A DNA stretch of 64,000 bases from Acanthosoma haemorrhoidale (lineage: Eukaryota > Arthropoda > Insecta > Hemiptera > Acanthosomatidae). The translations under genes were made by a program, and so were the position numbers. Under the pieces are notes generated by a model. It did not search any database and was not told where the DNA came from. It saw only the letters and a list, made by a program, of their open reading frames with translations. Of the stretch, positions 58,221 to 64,000 are shown in pieces. The stretch is taken from the NCBI GenBank assembly GCA_930367205.1, contig OV884011.1, positions 35,725,754-35,789,753 of the forward strand, given 5' to 3'. Numbering within the stretch: position 1 is the stretch's first letter; each line of letters begins with the position of its first letter.

Positions 58221-59939
58221 ATCACTATATTTGGGGTTTTTTTTCTAATTTTTAACAGTCAGGCCCAGGGTTCCAGGGCAGATTTTGTATTGTATGAATG
58301 TACGAGTGTGAACTGTACACATCGAGTGCGTGGAATTGTGTTCATTATGGTCCAAATTATTTCAGCTGTAATGTAAGTTTGCCATCAGAATCAATATTCC
58401 TATATACGAAGCATAAATAGTCATATTTTACTGTGAAGCTACAACAAAAAAAATCGAACAACACTGTAACAAAATGATATTCACTCATTATAATAATTCC
58501 AGCCGTCGACTTTGCATCCCTGTTTTCCTTGAGAAGTTTCCTCAACAGAAGATTTATATTTACCCAGGCGTACAGCGAAGATAGAAAACAGTTCTGAATC
58601 CGGGATGAGCTCATTAAAATGCATCGTTCTATCTTTAAACACTTCTTATTTATGTTTGTAAACATTTATGTTTTTCATTTAATGTCCGTTAATACGTGTT
58701 ACATAAGCATTTGTTATATAAGTGTTTATTTTTATTTATTATAAAAGTTTGTTTTAATTATTCATATCCTCACCTCACAAAGGGTTCAGGCGTCAAATTG
58801 TGATATCCTAGTGAATGAATCACATTAAACAAAAGTAACGGGGAAATAAAATTATATTTTTGCTCAAAGTAATAAAAATCAATCATTACCTTACGGACTC
58901 TGGAAATAGAATGATGATCCTGAAGCTACTATAAGCCACACTAAGGCTTAAGGGCCGAAACTACATGATGTTTTCTCGGTAATGAAATAAACACAAATAA
59001 TATTTGTACATATAACCACAAAATAAGGGAGTATGTTGACACTAATCTGTCTATTTCACTGTCTTCAACCTAGAGACATCAAATTTTACAAGAAAATAAA
59101 TTTTTAAATTGAAGGCGGCATGTAATAAATATTATTGTGTAAGCAGCCATATAATACTTCACTGTCATTAATTAATTAGTAATAAAAAAAATGTGTCTAT
59201 AATCTTATTTGTGGTAAATTAAAGATTTTCACATCCTGATTAACAATATACAATCACTTATGATACTAGTATTCTATTAGCAATATTTAAATATTTTCCA
59301 AACATATTACGTGGACTTACAAATTACAGATATCGAAGTCCTGAGAGGAAATCTTATCCTAGCAACAGGTTAAAGGTACCCATCCCTCTTTTTGCTATCC
59401 ACAATAATAAAAAAGGTATTATTTGTACATCGATAAATCATATTCTAGGAGATAGCATTTTACAAGCTGGAAACACTAAAACGTTTAATAAAATAAATTA
59501 ATAAAAAAAATAAGTGAAAATACCGATTTTCAATGGTGTTAAAATAATAATTTAGCATCTAAATAAATAAACACTAGATCATATTTTAAAAGCCCGAAAA
59601 AGAATTACCACGGAATAGTATTAGATTGATACAAATAATGAATAATTACTAGCAAGTTCACTATCAATTATCAATATTTTCGGAACACAACATCAGACTG
59701 AATAAGTCCGGAAAGTCGCAATTATTGTATGAATTTATAATTAAAATCGACACACAAGGATATTGTGAACAGCTGTGATATTTAATAAATCCTGAGGGTG
59801 TAAACTTCTTCCAATTTTAATATTGAATTTAAAATTTAATAGTCAAAGGTAACAAATTTCAAAGTAATAAGTAAATGGGGATACGAGATCTACCTTCCGG
59901 TATGTACGGGGGGACCGTTAGTCGAATGTTCAATCAATA
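58221..59939. other. Intergenic, no recognised feature
   Basis: AT-rich. A minus-strand open frame at 58357-58665 resembles nothing known to me. No supported gene. Confidence 0.3.
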
Positions 59940-59997
59940 TATCGATAGGTTTTTTATCTATCGATAGCTCCATCGATAGTAGCTTCAACTATCGATA
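59940..59997 (+). promoter_or_regulatory. Cluster of TATCGATA palindromes
   Basis: TATCGATA occurs at 59940-59947, 59959-59966 and 59990-59997, with CATCGATA at 59971-59978: four sites in 58 bp. TATCGATA is the core of the insect DRE (bound by DREF) and contains the CGATA motif of BEAF-32 in Drosophila. Alternatively such clusters are subterminal repeats bound by hAT transposases; a BED-finger relic follows 160 bp downstream. The sites are plain in sequence; the function is inference. Confidence 0.6.
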
Positions 59998-60157
59998 GTT
60001 CTCTTTTCACGTTGCATTAATTCCTAGGGCTGTTGACAGAAGCATTTTCACGTACGAAATTCATTCTTGTAATTGAATCATAACGACAAGAGACATTCGT
60101 AGTTTCGTAGTTCGTAGTGCTTATTTTCAAACACACTCCTTTAAAAAAAAAAAAAGC

Positions 60158-60310
60158 ATGCCTCCTAAATAGGATATGCGGAATTTTTTTCACGATATTA
60201 GTGGGTTTTTGAAACGCATGTGTAAATAATGTGGCATTAAAATGAAAACTAGTGAGAACATGAGTTCGAATGCACAAAGGAGACTGTTGAAGAATTTGAA
60301 GAGAATCCCC
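60158..60310 (+). pseudogene. BED zinc-finger (hAT-type) N-terminal relic
   Basis: The ATG at 60158 reads MPPK, a stop, DMRNFFHDISGFLKRMCK, a stop, CGIKMKTSENMSSNAQRRLL and KNLKRIP. The CK-x-CG pair and the downstream SSNAQRRLL resemble a BED finger (Cys-x2-Cys ... L..HL) whose first His is lost. Both stops and the missing His show it is dead. It lies just upstream of a LINE-A copy that may have separated it from the rest of its element. Confidence 0.5.
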
Positions 60311-60436
60311 TTCTGCAGATCCTTGGCCAAGCAGCCAACAACAAATTAATGTCTGGCAAGATTTTTGAAGCCATATTGCTAAATAAGTCTATTTAATAAA
60401 AAACTCTGAACGTAAACAATATTTGTATAGCACTCT

Positions 60437-61422
60437 CTACCTTCACCCTCTGCCCCAAGTCATGTCCACTAGTTTTTTTTAATTCCATTCCTCTCCCTGT
60501 ATCCGAGTTAGTACGGTACTTAGGCTTCCATCTCGACAAACGGCTGACCTGAAACCCACAAACGAGGTTAAAAAAACAAGAACTAAACAGACGCTTTAGA
60601 CAACTGTACAGACTACTTCAAAGAACATCCCATCTATCAATAGAAAATAAATTACTAATTTACAAAGTTATACTTAAGCCAATATGGACATACGGAATAG
60701 AGTTATGGGTGACAGCAACAGTCGAACATCAAGCGTATCCAATCCTTTCAATCAAAAGTCCTCAGAACAATAGTTAATATCCCTTATTACGTAAGCAACA
60801 AAACCCTTCAAAAGATCTTAATATACCGTACATTCTAGAACTCATTCCTTCCAAGTTCATGGAATTCCATAGTAACCAATCCAACCACCCTAATCTCGTA
60901 GCACAGTCATTGTACTGCACCACTCATCCCTATAAACCTCATCGGAGACTGAAACGGCAGTGGCTTCGTTACCTGCTATAAATACGTGACAGTGGGAGTC
61001 TTGGCAATGGGCAGTTTCTCCAATCATGTCCTGAGCGTTTGTGGCTCTCGCGCTCTTCGTCAGCCTCCGCTGGCTCGTATCCAGTGACGCGGCTGACGGA
61101 GGAGCGGAGGGGACTTTCCGAGACTCCACCTACCCTTTCGCTTGCGAGGGAGGTTACAAGCATGTGGATTTGGGAGGTCTCTGGGCTGTTTGTAAATACT
61201 GTATAAATGAGCGAGTGAATGAAAATTGTAAATATGGTATGAATGAGAACATTTGTCACAATTACTTATTGCCTAATAAGGCAGATTGTAATTTTATCAC
61301 AATAAAGAAGTTAAAAAAAAAAAAAGATAAAACTCTCGTTGAAATGATTTGCGGTCTGCGATGACGGAGAAGTGAGAGAGAGCAGCTTGATTAGTATTAC
61401 GACAGACTTAACTTGCTAATGA
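60437..61422 (+). mobile_element. LINE-A (Jockey-like) copy with poly(A) tail and shared 3' flank
   Basis: The segment encodes VSELVRYLGFHLDKRLT, LNRRFRQLYRLL, LSIENKLLIYKVILKPIWTY and SNKTL with frameshifts, followed by the GC-rich block and the 3' UTR. AATAAAG precedes an A run at 61313-61325. The 97 bp after the tail (61326-61422) match 58084-58180. The 5' side is truncated at a point close to that of the copy at 37432. It is the most complete LINE-A 3' region in the window. Confidence 0.88.
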
Positions 61423-62326
61423 TTCATAAATTGATGTTATATGCCACTTTATTACCAGTGAAGTGGCAAATGAAGTGAGCTGTTGAAGACATCTTCCATG
61501 AAAGAACATCACACAGGAGCAAATATGTCAACTCTGTTGCAAGCACCTCAACTGTTTCCCTATACTCTACAGATGCTGTTGAAAATCCTTTAATTCTTCC
61601 AATTAAAGACAAGTGAAAATAAATATTAAGGGCTTGAAAATGTGCAACGTCGTGTCAAATTTTGCGTAATATACAGTGATAGAGTTAGTAATAAATTATT
61701 AATAATATCTTCTGATTGAATGTCATGTGTTTCTACTTATCCCTCATTGGCTAGAAAAATAATGTTTTTTTTTTCTCTTTGAAATCATTGATAGTATCGT
61801 CATATCGATTGTGCCCAACTATCGACTATCTGGCCCCCTAACCTCTCATCGGCTACAACTCTCCATGATATGTTCTTTCTATTCGGTTTATATGTATATA
61901 AATGTTTATATATTATTATGTGTTTTTGGTTATGAAGGTCCGGATCGCGGTCGTTAAGATTTCTCGGTCCAGGCAAACAGGTTCCACGGAAGGTTCTTAT
62001 GGCACCTTACAATGACAGGCTGCAATAACCTTCTTATCTGCTGATATTTATGCGATCTGATAATTACGGTTTCCATTTGCATTCCCGTGGAGAGCGTAAG
62101 AATAATTTAATCTAGTTTTAACTTCGTCGTTGTTTTTGTTCTATTTTGTTTACCTTCAGAACAAGAAATCATTCATATGTTCGTTCTGAAAGACATGTGT
62201 ATAACGTAGAGAGGTTTTTACAATAAACTTCCATTCTTATGACTGAATAATACAAACTTAAATGCAGTGTCATAGTTCCAAAAATTTGCTTGGTGAATCA
62301 AAGTTATTGTCTGTGTAATAAAACTA
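61423..62326. other. Intergenic, no recognised gene
   Basis: AT-rich. Near 61790-61840 there are two further diverged CGATA-type sites (ATATCGATTG, CTATCGACTATC), which could mark the other end of the element that carries the 59940 cluster. Confidence 0.3.
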
Positions 62327-63100
62327 TTGGGTTAGCAAGAAAGTGATTTCGGTTTGCACCAGTAGATAGCGTTGTTTGTTTCGTTATTCTTTTGTCAATG
62401 TTAGATTTTTTTTCTTTTGAGATTTGGTAGTCGATACCTTTAAGTTGCTATAGAAACAAATTCCGTGTAGTTTTGTTTACAACTGTCAGTTTTAACATGG
62501 AGTGCCAAAATAAGCATTTTCGACACATTTTACTTTTTTATTTTCATAAAGGCAAGAAAGTGCCTGAGGCTAAGTTTATGGTGTTGATTGTTTAACAGAC
62601 ACACCTGTCAGAATCGGTTTAAAAAATTTCGTTCTAGAGATTTTTCAGTAAATGGTGACCAACGTTCAGGTCGACCTTCTGAAGTTGATGTTTTCAAAAT
62701 GAACGCCATAATCGAATCGTCATATAACTGTTCGAGAAATTGCAATACAGTTAAATGTATCACACACAACAATTGGAAATCATATAAGACGTCTTGGACT
62801 TGTTAAGAAGCTTGATATTTGGGTTCCTCCACGACAATGCGAGGCCTCTCACATCTTTAACAACACATACGAAACTATTGGAGCTTGGTTGGGAAGTGAT
62901 GTCGCATCCCCCATACAGCCCCGACCTTGGCCCATCGGATTATCATTTATTTCGAAGTTTACAAAACCCAAAAAAGGTAAAAATATCAGTAATAACGATG
63001 ACCTCAAATCGCACTTAGTTGAGTTTTTTGCTGATAAAGAGCAGAAATTCTATGAGCGCGGGATCGTGAAGTTACCAGAAAGATGACAATTTTCTCGTAA
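62327..63100 (+). mobile_element. Mariner DD34D deletion derivative (copy 2)
   Basis: The left terminal repeat (GGGTTAGCAAGAAAGTGATTTCGG) starts near 62327. The ATG at 62497 opens MECQNKHFRHILLFYF; after small deletions come FKKFRSRDFSVNGDQRSGRP and later KKLDIWVPP. A large internal deletion then joins directly to FLHDNARPLTSL, WEVMSHPPYSPDLGPSDYHL and FYERGIVKLPER. Exactly 34 residues separate the Asp of HDNA and the Asp of SDYH, confirming DD34D. The first catalytic Asp (TGDEKW region) is deleted. The right terminal repeat is not found. Confidence 0.88.
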
Positions 63101-63686
63101 GAGGTCAACGAAATCCTAAAGTTTGTGGTATTTTACAGTATATGAACTTTTTGTAGATTTCGTTTCATAGCCTTACGTTCTCCAAAAGCTATTTACGGGT
63201 CATCACCTTGTTTTTGTTTCGTTTAGCTTGAACTGGAATGGGGGACACATCATCTGAATTTATAATAAATCTTATGGTAAGGATACAAAATCAATGCGAG
63301 ATGCATCAAACGATTGAGAGTTTCGTTACGATAGTGAAACCGAGTTTAATTGACATATTGTTATGACTTTTTATAATTTTAGTACCTTATTACTGCTCAG
63401 CTTACTTTGAACAATACAAAAAGTCTTCACCATACACCAAGAAAATATAATTGTAATTGATTTTGCTGCAAGACTAAATATCAATAAATAAACATCAGCT
63501 GATTGTAAATCCAGACAACAAATACAATTTAACAATCTAAATAACCATTTATTTGACACTCTAGAACATAATCTCAGACCCAACAAAACAAAAAAACAAA
63601 CTTGTTCCAATTAAAATGATCCTTTGATGAATTTCCTTGTTATTATTTTAAAATTTCTGAGAACTTTAATGCCTGTTATTAATTCA
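63101..63686. other. Intergenic, no recognised feature
   Basis: AT-rich. No supported gene. Confidence 0.35.
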
Positions 63687-64000
63687 ACCCTTCACAACGA
63701 TCTTAATACCCTACATTCTTGAACTCATCCCTTCAAGTTCATGAAATTCCATAATAACCTATCCAATCACCCTAATCCCCTAGCACAGTCATTACACTGC
63801 ACCACTCATCCCTACAATCCTCCTCAGAGACTAAAACGGCAGTGGCTTCTTTACTTGCTATAATTACGTGACAATGGGATTCTTGGCAATGGGCAGTTTC
63901 TCAAATCATGCCCTGAGCGTCTGTGGCTCTCGCGCTCTATGTCAGCTTCCGCTTACAACCATGTGTATTTTGGAGGTCTCTGGGCTGTTTATAAATATTG
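63687..64000 (+). mobile_element. LINE-A copy, cut by the window end
   Basis: It begins TTCACAACGATCTTAATACC (LHNDLN region), with CATCCCTACAATCCTCCTC and the GC-rich block following, and runs off the right edge at TGGGCTGTTTATAAATATTG. A deletion removes part of the GC-rich block near 63955 compared with the copy at 60437. Confidence 0.8.

Overview
The window is AT-rich arthropod nuclear DNA, most likely from an insect. The signs are intron-containing genes with standard GT-AG junctions and a dense, multi-layered load of mariner, Tc1, hAT, Merlin, Jockey-like and LTR elements of insect type. There is no bacterial operon structure, rRNA, CRISPR array or convincing tRNA gene. I cannot name the species; a hemipteran is a guess only.

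The one well-supported host gene is the 3' part of an ephexin-type Rho guanine-nucleotide exchange factor (Exn-like) on the + strand, positions 229-10460. Eight exons splice in frame into 501 codons plus a stop and encode the DH, PH and SH3 domains in that order; the 5' exons lie to the left of the window. Its introns carry a deleted mariner (469-1328), a solo LTR (4679-5522), a DD41D Tc1/mariner (6903-7755), a strong hairpin next to a 3' splice site (8414-8456) and a tRNA-Lys-type primer-binding site (10074-10084).

From about 10.5 kb to the end I find no complete host gene. One candidate host exon stands out: a GC-rich island ending in a 20-codon signal-peptide-like ORF and a GT donor at phase 1 (32189-32249, +), perhaps the first coding exon of a secreted or membrane protein with a very long intron. 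Everything else recognisable is transposon-derived. (1) One LTR retrotransposon family (TGTAG...CGACA, 5-bp target duplications) is present as six near-complete solo LTRs at 4679, 26848, 28306, 47194, 48279 and 56357, plus fragments. (2) Jockey-like LINE-A has about nine copies and LINE-B four. (3) There is an old mariner at 18.7-19.8 kb, a DD34D deletion derivative in two copies (39.6-40.85 kb and 62.3-63.1 kb), and two DD41D copies. (4) Two Tc1-like remnants. (5) Two Merlin copies (30.45-31.56 kb and 54.72-55.42 kb) that together reveal the terminal inverted repeat. (6) A ZBED/SCAND3-like hAT transposase relic (46.47-49.58 kb, - strand) cut into three pieces by two solo LTRs. (7) A Ty3/gypsy gag relic with a primer-binding site (25.1-26.4 kb). 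(8) A BED-finger relic behind a cluster of TATCGATA palindromes (59.94-60.31 kb).

The nesting gives a relative chronology: hAT, then LTRs; mariner DD34D derivative, then LINE-A. No new multi-gene system is evident. The most interesting items are the nested hAT/LTR structure, the Merlin TIR, an amplified deletion derivative of mariner, two LINE-A copies sharing a 97-bp 3' flank, the TATCGATA cluster, and the signal-peptide exon. Boundaries of degenerate elements are approximate.
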